Positions 48,719 to 59,383 of a DNA stretch of 64,000 nucleotides are shown piece by piece. How positions within the stretch are numbered: the first letter of the stretch is position 1; the number at the start of each line of letters is the position of its first letter. The notes under the pieces are model-generated. The model saw nothing but the letters and a program-made list of their open reading frames with translations, was not told the origin of the DNA and did no database searches. The DNA comes from Pseudomonas cavernae (GTDB lineage: Bacteria > Pseudomonadota > Gammaproteobacteria > Pseudomonadales > Pseudomonadaceae): contig NZ_CP032419.1 in assembly GCF_003595175.1 (NCBI RefSeq), forward strand, positions 1,426,001-1,490,000, written 5' to 3'. Made by a program: the position numbers and the translations under genes.

Positions 48719-48850
48719 GGGTTCGCGCAGTTTAGGCTTGCGCTGATTCGAGCAGGAGGGAGTGTGCTGGTTGACGGCTCCTGTGCCCCTGCTGGTTGTA
48801 CTTGAAAATAGCTTTGTCGCCACAGTTGGCCACCGAAAAGGGAGAGATAG

Positions 48851-49705
48851 GTGAGTCTCACAGCCATTCTGCAGCGGATTCGCATCGGCAGTGTACGGAG
48901 TCTTCTGGGTGGCCTCGTTCTCGCTGCACTGCTGGCCGGCTGTACCACGCCGTCTGGAAATGTTCAGGTCGTCGACCGCAGCAACAATCGCGCGGCCGCG
49001 GCTCCCAAGCGGCCGGCAACGACCACCGGCCAGTATCGAGTGCAGCGTGGCGATACGCTGTACTCGATCGCTTTCCGTTACGGTTGGGACTGGAAGGCTT
49101 TGGCGGCGCGCAACAATATTCCACCGCCCTATACCATTCGGATCGGTCAAGCGATTCGCTTCGATGGCCGCGCCCAATCGAAGCCAGCCGTGGCCACGGC
49201 CAAACCCGTGGTTGCTCCGGCCAAGGCTGCCGTGACACCCGCTCCGACAGTGCTAGCGAGTCCCTCGCCAGCGGTGCAATCCTCGGTTTCGCCGACACCA
49301 GCGCAGACTCCGGTACAGCCGGTAACGCGCTCCGCATCCGGTTGGGCGTGGCCTGCAACGGGCCCTCTAATTGGGCGGTTTTCATCAAACGGTAGTTTGA
49401 ATAAAGGCATTGATATCGCCGGGGAATTAGGCCAGCCTGTTTTGGCTGCGTCTGATGGTTCTGTGGTGTACGCCGGGAGTGGTTTACGGGGCTACGGTGA
49501 GTTGGTAATCATCAAGCACAGCGATACCTACGTAAGTGCCTACGGCCACAACCGCAGGCTGTTGGTACGGGAGGGACAGCAGGTCAAAGTCGGACAGACC
49601 ATTGCCGAGATGGGCTCGACAGGAGCTGACCGGGTGAAACTCCATTTCGAGATTCGCCGCCAGGGTAAACCTGTGGATCCACTGCAATACCTGCCTAACC
49701 GTTGA
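48851..49705 (+). CDS. nlpD: LysM/M23 lipoprotein NlpD (amidase activator)
   Basis: 284 residues. Outer-membrane lipoprotein that activates a cell-division amidase. Lipobox LLAGC with Cys31 as lipidation site; LysM domain at about 61-104; Pro/Ala-rich linker; degenerate M23 domain at about 175-280. The first M23 zinc ligand is lost (NKGIDIAG instead of a H-x3-D motif), consistent with an activator rather than a peptidase, as in E. coli NlpD. GTG start at 48851 with GGGAGAGATAG upstream. In Pseudomonas a main rpoS promoter lies inside this gene (established knowledge). Confidence 0.95.
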   Translation: MSLTAILQRIRIGSVRSLLGGLVLAALLAGCTTPSGNVQVVDRSNNRAAAAPKRPATTTGQYRVQRGDTLYSIAFRYGWDWKALAARNNIPPPYTIRIGQAIRFDGRAQSKPAVATAKPVVAPAKAAVTPAPTVLASPSPAVQSSVSPTPAQTPVQPVTRSASGWAWPATGPLIGRFSSNGSLNKGIDIAGELGQPVLAASDGSVVYAGSGLRGYGELVIIKHSDTYVSAYGHNRRLLVREGQQVKVGQTIAEMGSTGADRVKLHFEIRRQGKPVDPLQYLPNR

Positions 49706-49806
49706 CTTGCTGCCAGTCCGCTCCTTCACGTGGGAGGACGGACTCTGGTGAGGCCATGGAGGCTGCACCCGGGTTCGCTGTTGAACTCAGCAAGGGAACT
49801 ACAACA

Positions 49807-50811
49807 ATGGCACTCAACAAAGAAGCGCCGGAGTTTGACTTTGACGATGACGTTCTCCTCATGGAGCCTGCCTTTGTCTTAGAAGAAGTGTTGACCGAGG
49901 AGCCAGAAGCTCCTGTCAAGCGCGCCAAATCCAAAAGCGCGACAACATTGAAGCAACACAAGTACATCGATTACACACGTGCGCTAGACGCAACTCAGCT
50001 TTACCTCAATGAGATCGGTTTTTCCCCCCTGCTGACCCCGGAAGAAGAAGTGCACTTTGCGCGTCTTGCGCAAAAGGGTGACCCGGCCGGCCGCAAGCGC
50101 ATGATCGAAAGCAACCTGCGCTTAGTTGTGAAAATCGCCCGCCGTTACGTCAATCGCGGTCTTTCCCTGCTTGACCTGATCGAGGAAGGCAATCTTGGCC
50201 TGATCCGCGCGGTGGAGAAGTTCGATCCGGAGCGGGGCTTTCGTTTCTCGACCTATGCGACCTGGTGGATTCGTCAGACCATCGAACGGGCGATCATGAA
50301 CCAGACGCGCACGATTCGCCTGCCGATTCATGTGGTCAAGGAACTCAACATTTACCTGCGTGCGGCTCGCGAGTTGACTCAGAAGCTCGACCACGAACCC
50401 TCTGCCGAAGAAATCGCCAATCTGCTGGAAAAGCCGGTGTCTGAGGTCAAGCGCATGCTTGGCCTGAATGAGCGAGTGTCGTCCGTGGATGTTTCGCTTG
50501 GTCCGGACTCCGATAAAACGCTGCTTGACACCTTGACAGACGAGCGGCCCACCGACCCATGCGAGCTGCTGCAGGATGACGACCTGTCGCAGAGCATCGA
50601 CCAGTGGCTGTCGGAGCTTACCGACAAGCAGCGTGAGGTGGTGGTACGCCGCTTCGGCCTGCGTGGTCACGAAAGTTGCACTCTGGAGGAGGTCGGTCAG
50701 GAGATTGGCCTGACCCGCGAGCGGGTGCGGCAGATCCAGGTCGAAGCGCTGAAGCGGCTACGGGAAATCCTGGAGAAGAACGGCTTGTCGAGCGATGCTC
50801 TGTTCCAGTAA
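49807..50811 (+). CDS. rpoS: Stationary-phase sigma factor RpoS (sigma38)
   Basis: 334 residues. Directs RNA polymerase to stationary-phase and stress genes. Acidic N-terminus; region 1.2 ([21 protein letters not shown]), region 2 with [19 protein letters not shown], region 3, and the region 4.2 HTH ([19 protein letters not shown], about 292-310). Start [14 protein letters not shown] at 49807; the longer frame from 49702 is the leader. Followed by a strong terminator and rsmZ. Confidence 0.98.
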   Translation: MALNKEAPEFDFDDDVLLMEPAFVLEEVLTEEPEAPVKRAKSKSATTLKQHKYIDYTRALDATQLYLNEIGFSPLLTPEEEVHFARLAQKGDPAGRKRMIESNLRLVVKIARRYVNRGLSLLDLIEEGNLGLIRAVEKFDPERGFRFSTYATWWIRQTIERAIMNQTRTIRLPIHVVKELNIYLRAARELTQKLDHEPSAEEIANLLEKPVSEVKRMLGLNERVSSVDVSLGPDSDKTLLDTLTDERPTDPCELLQDDDLSQSIDQWLSELTDKQREVVVRRFGLRGHESCTLEEVGQEIGLTRERVRQIQVEALKRLREILEKNGLSSDALFQ

Positions 50812-50825
50812 CGCGAGTGCATAAG

Positions 50826-50849
50826 AAACCGGCCGCGGCCGGTTTTTTT
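50826..50849 (+). terminator. Terminator of rpoS
   Basis: AACCGGCC GC GGCCGGTT followed by TTTTT, 15 bp after the rpoS stop. Confidence 0.95.
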
Positions 50850-50859
50850 ATGCGCGTCA

Positions 50860-50877
50860 TGTAAGTAATCGCTTACA
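50860..50877. promoter_or_regulatory. GacA upstream activating sequence of rsmZ
   Basis: TGTAAG TAATCG CTTACA, a perfect match to the GacA-box consensus TGTAAG-N6-CTTACA, centred about 172 bp upstream of the predicted rsmZ start, the usual far-upstream position for phosphorylated GacA. Confidence 0.92.
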
Positions 50878-50927
50878 TGGCGTGTAAGCCTTTCCATATT
50901 GGGGTGATACGTAATTCGCTAATTTAT

Positions 50928-50940
50928 TATCAAGATGTTG
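50928..50940 (+). promoter_or_regulatory. Candidate IHF site in the rsmZ promoter
   Basis: TATCAAGATGTTG matches the IHF core WATCAA-N4-TTR exactly and sits in an A+T-rich tract (50912-50964) between the GacA box and the core promoter. DNA bending there would bring GacA to polymerase. Inference from sequence only. Confidence 0.55.
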
Positions 50941-51004
50941 ATTTAAAAGGATTTTATTTTATGTTTGACTCGTTTTTCGGTGGGCTTTCGCCGAAAGCTG
51001 TCGC

Positions 51005-51032
51005 TTGTTGTCGAAACGGATACGGTTAATAT
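51005..51032 (+). promoter_or_regulatory. Core promoter of rsmZ
   Basis: TTGTTG (51005-51010), 16-bp spacer, TAATAT (51027-51032), about 8 bp before the predicted +1 at 51041. Confidence 0.6.
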
Positions 51033-51040
51033 CACACTTG

Positions 51041-51172
51041 TGTCGAGGGATAGGCACAGGCCACCAAGGATGGCGGTCAGGAAATCGCAGGATGCGATCC
51101 ATCAGGATGATGAGTCCGGAAACAAAGGGACTAGGGACAAAAGAGTGGGCGGGTCAAACCGCCCCTTTTTTT
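51041..51172 (+). ncRNA. rsmZ: RsmZ small RNA (RsmA/CsrA-sequestering)
   Basis: About 132-nt RNA that titrates RsmA/RsmE proteins when the Gac system is on. The 5' end TGTCGAGGGATAGGCACA resembles the pseudomonad RsmZ start. Multiple GGA motifs occur, two in clear loops: ATCGC-AGGAT-GCGAT and CATC-AGGAT-GATG, with further GGA/GGGA at the 5' end, in AAGGATGG, TCAGGAAA, CCGGAAAC, AAGGGAC and TAGGGAC. It ends in a terminator GGGCGG-GTCAAA-CCGCCC plus T7 (51147-51172). Position between rpoS and fdxA is the conserved rsmZ locus. The small frames across it are not coding. Confidence 0.93.
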
Positions 51173-51186
51173 GCCCGCAGAAAAGT

Positions 51187-51213
51187 AAAAGGCCCGCAGT
51201 TTGCGGGCCTTTT
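51187..51213. terminator. Bidirectional terminator between rsmZ and fdxA
   Basis: AAAAGGCCCGC AGTTT GCGGGCCTTTT: 11-bp stem with A and T tracts on both sides. It serves fdxA on the minus strand (stop at 51233) and backs up rsmZ termination. Confidence 0.92.
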
Positions 51214-51232
51214 GTATTCAAGCGTGCGGCGA

Positions 51233-51556
51233 TCAGCGTTCCAGATGCTGCAACTTATCCTTCACACCATCCCATTCTTCCGCGTCAGCCAGCGAGTCTT
51301 TCTTCTCGGTGATGTTTGGCCAGACTTCGGCCAGTTCGGCGTTCAGCTCGATAAACTCCTGCATGTCCTCAGGTACTTCATCTTCGGAGAAGATGGCCTG
51401 GGCCGGGCATTCGGGCTCGCACAGCGCACAGTCGATGCACTCGTCCGGATGGATCACCAGGAAGTTCGGGCCTTCGTAGAAGCAGTCCACCGGACAGACT
51501 TCCACGCAGTCGGTGTATTTGCATTTGATGCAGTTGTCGGTGACGACGAAGGTCAT
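51233..51556 (-). CDS. fdxA: 7Fe ferredoxin FdxA
   Basis: 107 residues. Electron carrier with one [3Fe-4S] and one [4Fe-4S] cluster. Cysteines 9, 12, 17, 21, 25, 40, 43, 46 and 50 are visible: by the Azotobacter-type pattern Cys9, 17 and 50 bind the 3Fe cluster and Cys21, 40, 43 and 46 the 4Fe cluster. The long C-terminal tail (about 55-107) is typical of this type. It lies downstream of mutS on the same strand, separated by about 140 bp. Confidence 0.97.
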   Translation of the reverse strand: MTFVVTDNCIKCKYTDCVEVCPVDCFYEGPNFLVIHPDECIDCALCEPECPAQAIFSEDEVPEDMQEFIELNAELAEVWPNITEKKDSLADAEEWDGVKDKLQHLER

Positions 51557-51697
51557 TTCTAGTTCTCTCCTCAGGCGGCTGGGGGCCCAGGTACGGAAAG
51601 GGCCCCTCTGCTCGGGAAATTATAATCATGGTGCCAGGCTAATAGGCCGTCGCTTCCCAAAGCGCGCGGGATTCTACCAGCTTGTGCGGCTTGCGCG

Positions 51698-54265
51698 TTA
51701 GATTCGTGCTTTCCATGCGTATAGCAGCTCCAGTGCATGGCGCGGAGTCACATCATCCGGATTGATGCGCAGCAATTCTTCCAGCACGGGGTGCGGCAGA
51801 CTGGCGAACAAGTCGCTTTGCATGGGGGCTATCGGCTGGCCCGGCTCTTGGCGCGGCGGCTCGTGGGGTAGGCTGGTGGTTTCCAGGCGGGCCAGATGCT
51901 CGCGGGCGCGCAGGATTACCTCGCCTGGCACGCCGGCCAGCTGCGCCACTGCCAGGCCATAGCTCTGGCTGGCCGGGCCGGGCAGGACGTGATGCAGGAA
52001 GACGATGCGCTCGTTGTGCTCGGTGGCGTTGAGGTGCACGTTGGCGACCCCGGGTTCGCTTTCCGGCAGCACGGTCAGCTCGAAGTAGTGGGTCGCGAAC
52101 AACGTCCAGGCACGCAGCCCGGCCAGCTGTTCGGCCGCCGCCCAGGCCAGCGACAGGCCATCGAAGGTGCTGGTGCCGCGGCCGACCTCGTCCATCAGCA
52201 CCAGGCTATGGGCGCTGGCGTTATGGAGGATGTTGGCGGTCTCGCTCATCTCCACCATGAAGGTCGAGCGGCCGCCGGCTAGGTCGTCGCTGGAACCGAT
52301 GCGGGTGAAGATGCGATCGACCAGCGACAGCTCGCAGCTGGACGCCGGGACGAAGCTGCCGATATGGGCGAGCAGGACGATCAGTGCCGTCTGCCGCATG
52401 TAAGTGGATTTACCGCCCATGTTGGGCCCGGTGATGATCAGCATGCGGGTCGCGTCGTCGAGCCTCAGGTCGTTGGCGACGAAGGGCGTGGTCAGTACCT
52501 GCTCGACCACCGGGTGGCGGCCCTGCTCGATGCGCAGGCAGGCTTCGTCGACGAAGCGCGGGCGATTCAAGTCAAGGTTCAGCGCGCGTTCGGCGAGGTT
52601 GCTCAGCACGTCCAGTTCGGCCAGGGCGGCGGCGGTGTCCTGCAGTGGTGCCAGTTGGCCGATCAGCAGCTCCAGCAATTCGTCATACAGCAGTTTTTCC
52701 CGTGCCAGGGCGCGGCTCCTGGCCGACAGCGCCTTGTCTTCGAAGACTTTCAGTTCCGGCGTAATGAAGCGCTCGGCGCCTTTCAGGGTCTGTCGGCGGA
52801 TGTAGTCGGCTGGCGCCTGTTCGGCCTGCTTGCTTGGCAGTTCGATGAAGTAGCCATGCACCCGGTTGTAGCCGACCTTGAGGTTGGCCAGGCCGGTGCG
52901 CGCCTTCTCGCGGGTCTCCAGGTCGATAAGGAACTGGCCGGCGTTCTCGCTGATCGACAACAGCTCATCCAGTTCGGGATCATAGCCGGTCTTGAGCACA
53001 CCGCCATCGCGGATCACCGCCGGCGGATTGTCGATGATTGCCCGTTGCAGCAACGCCGCCAGCTCAGGATAGGTGCGGATACTCACTGCCAGTTCGCCGA
53101 GGTGTGAGGCCTCCAGTTCGGCCATGGCGCGCTGCAGCTCCGGCAGGGCCGCGAGGGCATCGCGCAGGCGCGCCAGATCGCGTGGGCGGGCATTGCGCAG
53201 GCCGATACGGGCGAGGATGCGCTCGATATCGCCAATCTCTTTCAGCTGCGGCTGCAGGGTTTCGAAGCGATAGCGCTCCAGCAGGCAGGCGATTGCTTCC
53301 TGCCGCGCCTCAAGCACGCCGCGCTGGCGCAGCGGCCGGTTCAGCCAGCGGGTCAGCAGGCGACTGCCCATGGCGGTCTGGCAGCGATCCACCACCGACT
53401 GCAGGGTGTTGTCGCGGCCACCGGCGAGGTTGGTGTCCAGTTCCAGATTGCGCCGGCTGGCGCCGTCGAGAATCACCGTGTCGTCGATGCGTTCGTGGCG
53501 CAGGCTGCGCAGGTGCGGCAGGGCGGTGCGCTGGGTTTCCTTGGCGTAGGTCAGCAGGCAGCCGGCGGCGCCGATGGCCAGGCTCAGGTTTTCGCAGCCG
53601 AAGCCCTTGAGGTCTTGGGTGGCGAACTGCTGGCACAGGCTCTTGCGTGCGCTGTCGCGTTCGAAGTCCCAAGGCGCGCGGCGGCGCACGCCGCGGCGTT
53701 TCTCTGCCGGCAGGCCTTGCGGCCAGTCATCCGGGATCAGCAGTTCGGCTGGGTTTAAGCGTTCCAGTTCGGCCAGCAGGTTTTCCCAGCCCGAAAGTTC
53801 CTGCACGCTGAAGCGGCCGCTGGTGATGTCCAGCGCAGCCAGACCGAACAGGCGCTCATCGCCGAGCACCGCCGCCAGCAGGTTGTCACGACGCTCATCC
53901 AGCAGCGCCTCGTCACTCACCGTGCCGGGGGTGATGATGCGCACGACCTGGCGCTCCACCGGGCCCTTGCTGGTGGCCGGGTCACCGATCTGCTCGCAGA
54001 TCACCACCGACTCGCCGAGCTTGACCAGCTTGGCCAGATAAGTCTCGGCTGAGTGGTGCGGGATGCCGCACATGGGAATCGCCTGGCCGGCGGATTGGCC
54101 GCGGGCGGTGAGAGTGATGTCCAGCAGCGCCGCAGCTTTCTTCGCGTCCTCGTAGAAGATCTCGTAGAAGTCACCCATGCGGTAGAACATCAGCTGATCC
54201 GGGTGCTGGTTCTTCAGCTTCCAGTACTGCTGCATCATGGGGGTGTGGGCTGATAGATCGCTCAT
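51698..54265 (-). CDS. mutS: DNA mismatch repair protein MutS
   Basis: 855 residues. Recognises base mismatches and small loops. N-terminal Phe33-x-Glu35 mismatch-reading motif ([10 protein letters not shown]), connector, lever and clamp domains, then ATPase with Walker [14 protein letters not shown] (about 615) and [19 protein letters not shown]. Start ATG 54265 ([15 protein letters not shown]) gives the family length; the in-frame extension to 54397 overlaps the divergent cinA gene and is rejected. Confidence 0.97.
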   Translation of the reverse strand: MSDLSAHTPMMQQYWKLKNQHPDQLMFYRMGDFYEIFYEDAKKAAALLDITLTARGQSAGQAIPMCGIPHHSAETYLAKLVKLGESVVICEQIGDPATSKGPVERQVVRIITPGTVSDEALLDERRDNLLAAVLGDERLFGLAALDITSGRFSVQELSGWENLLAELERLNPAELLIPDDWPQGLPAEKRRGVRRRAPWDFERDSARKSLCQQFATQDLKGFGCENLSLAIGAAGCLLTYAKETQRTALPHLRSLRHERIDDTVILDGASRRNLELDTNLAGGRDNTLQSVVDRCQTAMGSRLLTRWLNRPLRQRGVLEARQEAIACLLERYRFETLQPQLKEIGDIERILARIGLRNARPRDLARLRDALAALPELQRAMAELEASHLGELAVSIRTYPELAALLQRAIIDNPPAVIRDGGVLKTGYDPELDELLSISENAGQFLIDLETREKARTGLANLKVGYNRVHGYFIELPSKQAEQAPADYIRRQTLKGAERFITPELKVFEDKALSARSRALAREKLLYDELLELLIGQLAPLQDTAAALAELDVLSNLAERALNLDLNRPRFVDEACLRIEQGRHPVVEQVLTTPFVANDLRLDDATRMLIITGPNMGGKSTYMRQTALIVLLAHIGSFVPASSCELSLVDRIFTRIGSSDDLAGGRSTFMVEMSETANILHNASAHSLVLMDEVGRGTSTFDGLSLAWAAAEQLAGLRAWTLFATHYFELTVLPESEPGVANVHLNATEHNERIVFLHHVLPGPASQSYGLAVAQLAGVPGEVILRAREHLARLETTSLPHEPPRQEPGQPIAPMQSDLFASLPHPVLEELLRINPDDVTPRHALELLYAWKARI

Positions 54266-54339
54266 CGGTGTGGTTGTCCGGTTTAAATCGCAAAAGCGCC
54301 TAGTGTACGGTATCCCTCCCGCTGGCTTTAACCCCGGAG

Positions 54340-54846
54340 ATGGCCTTGGAACAGATAACCCGGCTCGCCGCGCAACTGGGCGAGCGTTTGCAGTCAATCA
54401 ATGCCCAGGTGAGCACCGCCGAGTCCTGCACCGGCGGCGGCATTGCCGAGGCGATCACCCGCATTCCTGGCAGCTCGGTGTGGTTCGAGTCCGGCTATGT
54501 GACCTATTCCGATACACAGAAGACGGCCCAGTTGCAGGTGCCAGCCGAGCTGTTCGGGCAAGTCGGTGCGGTCAGTCGCGAGGTGGTCGAGGCCATGGTG
54601 CGTGGTGCCCAGCGTTACAGCGGCGCGCGTTTCGCTGTGGCGGTCAGCGGGATCGCCGGACCGGACGGTGGTTCGGCGGAGAAGCCGGTGGGCACGGTCT
54701 GGCTGGCCTGGGGCGATGGCGATACGGTGGTGAGTGAGCGCCGGCTGTTCGCGGGCGATCGTGCGCAAGTACGCCGACAAACGGTCGAGGCCGCTCTGGC
54801 GGGGCTTGTGCGCCTAGCGGGCGGAGAAAATCCCGGGCGGGGGTAG
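54340..54846 (+). CDS. pncC: CinA C-terminal-type NMN deamidase (PncC)
   Basis: 168 residues. Single CinA-C domain enzyme that deamidates nicotinamide mononucleotide to nicotinate mononucleotide in pyridine nucleotide recycling. Motifs [16 protein letters not shown] at about 25-40 and [20 protein letters not shown]. The start is uncertain: ATG 54340 has GGAG directly abutting it, whereas TTG 54346 (LEQITRL) lies 6 bp after GGAG and could be the real start. Divergent from mutS and upstream of recA, with a LexA box between. Confidence 0.92.
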   Translation: MALEQITRLAAQLGERLQSINAQVSTAESCTGGGIAEAITRIPGSSVWFESGYVTYSDTQKTAQLQVPAELFGQVGAVSREVVEAMVRGAQRYSGARFAVAVSGIAGPDGGSAEKPVGTVWLAWGDGDTVVSERRLFAGDRAQVRRQTVEAALAGLVRLAGGENPGRG

Positions 54847-54855
54847 GCGAGTGAC

Positions 54856-54889
54856 TTGCCCTGTGGAATAATACTGTCTACTTATACAG
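54856..54889 (+). promoter_or_regulatory. recA: recA promoter with LexA (SOS) box
   Basis: LexA box CTGTCTACTTATACAG at 54874-54889 (CTGT-N8-ACAG, perfect half-sites). A -35-like TTGCCC at 54856-54861 with TACTTA at 17-bp spacing places the box over the -10 region, the classic repressor position. About 44 bp upstream of the recA ATG. Confidence 0.92.
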
Positions 54890-54932
54890 TTGTTGGTGGC
54901 CACCAGGCCCTCTTGATCACGTGAGGACTTCA

Positions 54933-55982
<1,050 letters not shown>

Positions 55983-55990
55983 GCCGCAGC

Positions 55991-56455
55991 ATGACCGCCG
56001 TACTCGACACCCCTGCCGCAGTACGGCGGACCGCCATGGATCTGCTCGCACGCCGTGAACATGGGCGCGTCGAGCTGACCCGTAAGTTGCGCCGGCGTGG
56101 CGCCCCCGTCGAATTGATCGAGTCCGCCCTCGACCGTCTCGCCGAGGAAGGGTTGCTCTCGGAAACCCGCTATCTGGAGAGCTTCGTCAGCCAGCGGGCG
56201 CGCGCTGGCTATGGGCCGCTGCGCATTCGCGAGGAGCTGGCGCAGCGTGGTCTGCCGCGTGAAGCCATCGACCGCGCGCTGCGCGACAGTGGTCTCGACT
56301 GGCGTGAGCAACTGCTCGAAACCTGGCAACACAAGTTTGCCGGCCGCCTGCCTGCGGATGCTCGCGAACGGGCTCAGCAAGGGCGTTTTCTCAGCTATCG
56401 CGGTTATCCCCTGGACCTGATCGGTCGGCTGCTGCGTGGTGCTGGCGACGACTGA
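55991..56455 (+). CDS. recX: RecA modulator RecX
   Basis: 154 residues. Binds RecA filaments and limits their extension. Three-helix repeats with [36 protein letters not shown] and [16 protein letters not shown]. Expected to be expressed by read-through from recA and thus SOS-induced. Confidence 0.95.
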   Translation: MTAVLDTPAAVRRTAMDLLARREHGRVELTRKLRRRGAPVELIESALDRLAEEGLLSETRYLESFVSQRARAGYGPLRIREELAQRGLPREAIDRALRDSGLDWREQLLETWQHKFAGRLPADARERAQQGRFLSYRGYPLDLIGRLLRGAGDD

Positions 56456-56559
56456 GTCCGGCTCTCGGGGCTGCCCGGCTCCTGGGACTGGCTGGGGGCG
56501 TGAGGCTCGTGACAGTTACGAGCTTTCCCTGGTGATGCGAGAAATCGCGGGCAGCCTTA

Positions 56560-56582
56560 AGCCATGCGCTAGACGCATGGCT
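56560..56582. repeat. Perfect 9-bp hairpin after recX
   Basis: AGCCATGCG CTAGA CGCATGGCT in the 168-bp gap between convergent recX and the LOG gene. No T-tract. Possible weak terminator; the rest of the gap shows nothing recognisable. Confidence 0.5.
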
Positions 56583-56623
56583 GGGAGTCGGGAAAACGGA
56601 TGCTGTGCGGGGAGGCGCTGGGC

Positions 56624-57694
56624 TCAGGCCCAGGCTTGCGGCTGGTTGATGAAATTCAGCAGCTCGCGCAAACGCCCGTGGTCACGGCCGTTGAAGATAA
56701 AGGCCAGGCGCGGCAGCTGACTGAGTTCCGGCTCATCGCGTTCGGCTTCGCCTGAGGCTTGCTGGTGGAAACCGCCGGTTTTGCACAGGTCGGCGAAGTC
56801 CTCGTCCAGTTGGCGGAGGGTGGCTTCGTTCAGCGCATGGTTGAGACGGATGACGAAGCGATCCTTGAGCCAGCGGCTGGAGTGGAAGTTGCGATAGAAC
56901 TGGGCGATTTCTTCCGCCGCCTCCTCGGCGCTGTACACCAGACGCATCAGGTGCATGTCGCTGGGCATGATGTAGTGGTTGGCTTCCAGTTGCCGATGGA
57001 TGAAGTCCAGGGCGTCCTGCCAGTAGCTGCCGCCCGGTTCGTCGAGCAGCACCACCGGCACGACCGGGCTCTTGCCGGTCTGGATCAGGGTCAGCACCTC
57101 GAGGGCTTCATCCAGGGTGCCGAAGCCGCCGGGGCAGAGCACCAGGGCGTCCGCCTCCTTGACGAAGAACAGCTTGCGCAGAAAGAAGAAGTGGAACGAC
57201 AGCAGGTGCTCGCTGCCTTCGATGGTGGCATTGGCGCCTTGCTCGAAGGGCAGGGTGATGTTGAAGCCGAGACTGTTTTCGCGCCCGGCGCCTTCATGGG
57301 CGGCAGCCATGATGCCGCCACCGGCACCGGTGATCACCATTAGATCGTAGCGCGCCAGGGTGGCGCCCAAGTCGCGGGCCAGGGTGTAGACCGGGTGCCC
57401 CGGCGGCGTGCGTGCCGAGCCGAAGACGGTGACCTTGCGGCGGCGCTTGAACTGCTCGAGGGTGCTGAAGGCATGCTCCATCTCGCGCAGAGTTTGCAGC
57501 ATGATCTTGGCGTCCCAGCGGTTGCGGTCGGCCTGGGCCATGCGGATGACGGTGACCAGCATCTCCCGGTACAGCGTGAGATTGGGGCTGGTGCTTGGGG
57601 TGGTGAGCTGAATCAGTTCGTCAACCTTGCTGGCGAGGTCGATGCCACTGGTCTGGAAGTGGCGGGATAGGTAGTCGTCCGGTTCGTAAGGCAT
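56624..57694 (-). CDS. LOG-family (lysine decarboxylase-like fold) protein
   Basis: 356 residues of the TIGR00730/LOG superfamily (Rossmann fold, nucleotide phosphoribohydrolases). Signatures VTVFGSARTP at about 89-98, TGAGGGIMAAAHEGAG at about 121-136, and the defining PGGFGTLDEALEV at about 190-202. N- and C-terminal extensions make it longer than the minimal LOG enzymes (about 190 aa). The activity (cytokinin-like or purine nucleotide ribohydrolase) is inferred from the family; the substrate is unknown. ATG 57694 with AAGGAGAAGTTGA upstream. Confidence 0.88.
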   Translation of the reverse strand: MPYEPDDYLSRHFQTSGIDLASKVDELIQLTTPSTSPNLTLYREMLVTVIRMAQADRNRWDAKIMLQTLREMEHAFSTLEQFKRRRKVTVFGSARTPPGHPVYTLARDLGATLARYDLMVITGAGGGIMAAAHEGAGRENSLGFNITLPFEQGANATIEGSEHLLSFHFFFLRKLFFVKEADALVLCPGGFGTLDEALEVLTLIQTGKSPVVPVVLLDEPGGSYWQDALDFIHRQLEANHYIMPSDMHLMRLVYSAEEAAEEIAQFYRNFHSSRWLKDRFVIRLNHALNEATLRQLDEDFADLCKTGGFHQQASGEAERDEPELSQLPRLAFIFNGRDHGRLRELLNFINQPQAWA

Positions 57695-57969
57695 TCAACT
57701 TCTCCTTGTGCTGCGGAACCTTGGCTCACGCGAAAAACTCGGCGTGGCGGTGACATGGGTTGTTGCTGGCACTTGTTCGGAGTGCGAGCCGTTCTCCTGG
57801 CTGCGAATTGTGGTCAATCCATTTAGACGCTGGTACCGGGCCGTTGCAAGGCCGGCTGCTTTTCCTGTCCGCATACGCAAAGTAAAGCATCCGGCAGATG
57901 AACGAAATGTTTCATCCATGCAATTAGTTGCGCCTGCCGCCGCTGAGCGGGAAACCGTGCTGGATGCGC
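57695..57969. other. 275-bp intergenic gap, nothing recognised
   Basis: Between the LOG gene and the small secreted protein gene. A short plus-strand frame (57708-57998) has no ribosome-binding site or recognisable product. Less G+C-rich than its surroundings in places (GTAAAGCATCC, AATGTTTCATCC), so it may carry the LOG promoter. Confidence 0.4.
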
Positions 57970-58374
57970 TTATTGCAGCCCGCAGTCGGCCTTGCTGAAG
58001 CGTTCGGTGGTCACCGGGCGGTTGGACTTGTACTCGCTGAACTGATAGCGCAGCACCGCACCGCGGGCCAGCAATTGGCGATAGCCGTTGTTGCGGCAGA
58101 CGCTGTTGCCCAGCTGGGCGCGCACAGTGTCTGGATTGGCGCGCATTTGCGCGGCATGCGCCTCGCGCACGCTGAGGTGATTGACCAGCTCGTTGCCTTC
58201 CACGGTGTAGCCCTGGTCGAGGATGTCCTCGTTGATCGCGCGCGGTGTGCCGGCGCTGCTTTCCTTGGCCACCTTGTCCAGCATCTTGCTCAACTCGTAG
58301 TCCTTCAGGCTGGCCGCCTGTGCAGCGGGTAGGGCCAAGCAGAAGGCGAGGGCTGGAGCAATAAAACGCAGCAT
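57970..58374 (-). CDS. Small secreted protein, PA3611-like
   Basis: 134 residues with a clear signal peptide (MLRFIAPALAFCLALPAAQA, about 20 aa). The mature part of about 114 residues is mostly helical with two cysteines (VCRNNG and ADCGLQ) that could form a disulfide. It resembles P. aeruginosa PA3611, described as a quorum-sensing-regulated secreted protein; the family function is unknown. Position after recX and before erdR agrees with that gene order from memory. Stands alone. Confidence 0.8.
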   Translation of the reverse strand: MLRFIAPALAFCLALPAAQAASLKDYELSKMLDKVAKESSAGTPRAINEDILDQGYTVEGNELVNHLSVREAHAAQMRANPDTVRAQLGNSVCRNNGYRQLLARGAVLRYQFSEYKSNRPVTTERFSKADCGLQ

Positions 58375-58663
58375 GAAGTTCTCCTGAAACGATGACGATG
58401 ATGATTGGGCCGGCCGGGCAATTGTGCGGGTCTCGGCGGCAGATGTCGCCTGGTGTCGGGCTTAGACCGGGGCTGATGCTCTGACCGGCGATCGGCCAGG
58501 TTGTTACCGCTGGGTTGGTTTGCGCGTGGCGAGGAGGGGCAGAGCGTACGACCTGTCCAGTCTGTCGGGACGCGCAGTGGTCTGCCAGGGCTCTGGTAAA
58601 CTGCCGCCCTGTTTCGTTGGAGCCGTCGATGTTCGCTCGCCTTCCCTGTATGCCGAGGCAGTT

Positions 58664-59374
58664 GTGAGTCACGCTGTCGCCCGTCTGTACGCGCAGCGCC
58701 TGGCCCGCAGCAGCAAACCCTTTATCGCCCGCGGTTCGCGCTCCGAGCGCTGCCCCGGCTGTCGGGTGATCTTCCGCTATTGCCTGTGCGCTTGGCGCCC
58801 GCGGGTAGCGGTAGACGCAGGCGTGTGCCTGTTGATGCACGATGTCGAGCCGTTGAAGCCGACCAACACCGGTTGGCTGATTGCCGATGTGGTCGAGCGC
58901 ACCAGCGCCTATGGCTGGTCGCGCACCAGCGCCGAGGCGGCCTTGCTGGCGCAGCTCGGTGATCCGCAGTGGCAACCCTATGTGGTGTTTCCCGGTGAAT
59001 ACGCGGCGCCGGAGCGGGTGGTGAGCGAGGTCCGGGTGGAGGAGGGCAAGCGCCCACTGTTTATCCTGCTCGATGCGACCTGGACCGAGGCGCGCAAAAT
59101 GTTCCGCAAGAGCCCCTATCTCGACCGTTTGCCGGTGCTCGGTTTGTTGCCTGAGCAGCTGTCCCGCTATCGTCTGCGCCGCTCCAAGCGCGACGACCAT
59201 CTGTGCACGGCGGAAGTGGCGGCGCTGTGCTTGGAGTTGGCCGGCGACAACCTTGGGGCGCAGGCGCTGGACGCCTATCTGGATGTGTTCACCGGGCATT
59301 ACCTGGGGGCCAAGTATCACCTGCCGCTGGACCTGCAGGACGAAGCGCACCGACGCCTGCAGGTCTTCCTCTAG
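58664..59374 (+). CDS. DTW-domain tRNA-uridine aminocarboxypropyltransferase
   Basis: 236 residues. The DTW/TapT family adds an aminocarboxypropyl group from SAM to uridine (acp3U) in tRNA. Zinc-like cysteines in ERCPGCRVIFRYCLCAW; the DTW-type active motif appears as LLDATWTEARKM (D-A-T-W), followed by RRSKRDDHLCTAE. Start GTG 58664 was chosen because GAGG lies 5-6 bp upstream and the family begins near this point; the frame runs upstream to 58520 without similarity. Confidence 0.88.
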   Translation: MSHAVARLYAQRLARSSKPFIARGSRSERCPGCRVIFRYCLCAWRPRVAVDAGVCLLMHDVEPLKPTNTGWLIADVVERTSAYGWSRTSAEAALLAQLGDPQWQPYVVFPGEYAAPERVVSEVRVEEGKRPLFILLDATWTEARKMFRKSPYLDRLPVLGLLPEQLSRYRLRRSKRDDHLCTAEVAALCLELAGDNLGAQALDAYLDVFTGHYLGAKYHLPLDLQDEAHRRLQVFL

Positions 59375-59383
59375 ACGAGTGGC

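Noticed and set aside
50965..51562. Small open frames over the rsmZ region
   Set aside because: They cross the sRNA promoter, GGA hairpins and terminators; non-coding function explains the region better.
57708..57998. 96-codon plus-strand frame between the LOG gene and the secreted-protein gene
   Set aside because: No Shine-Dalgarno sequence, overlaps the 3' end of the opposite-strand gene, no recognisable motif.
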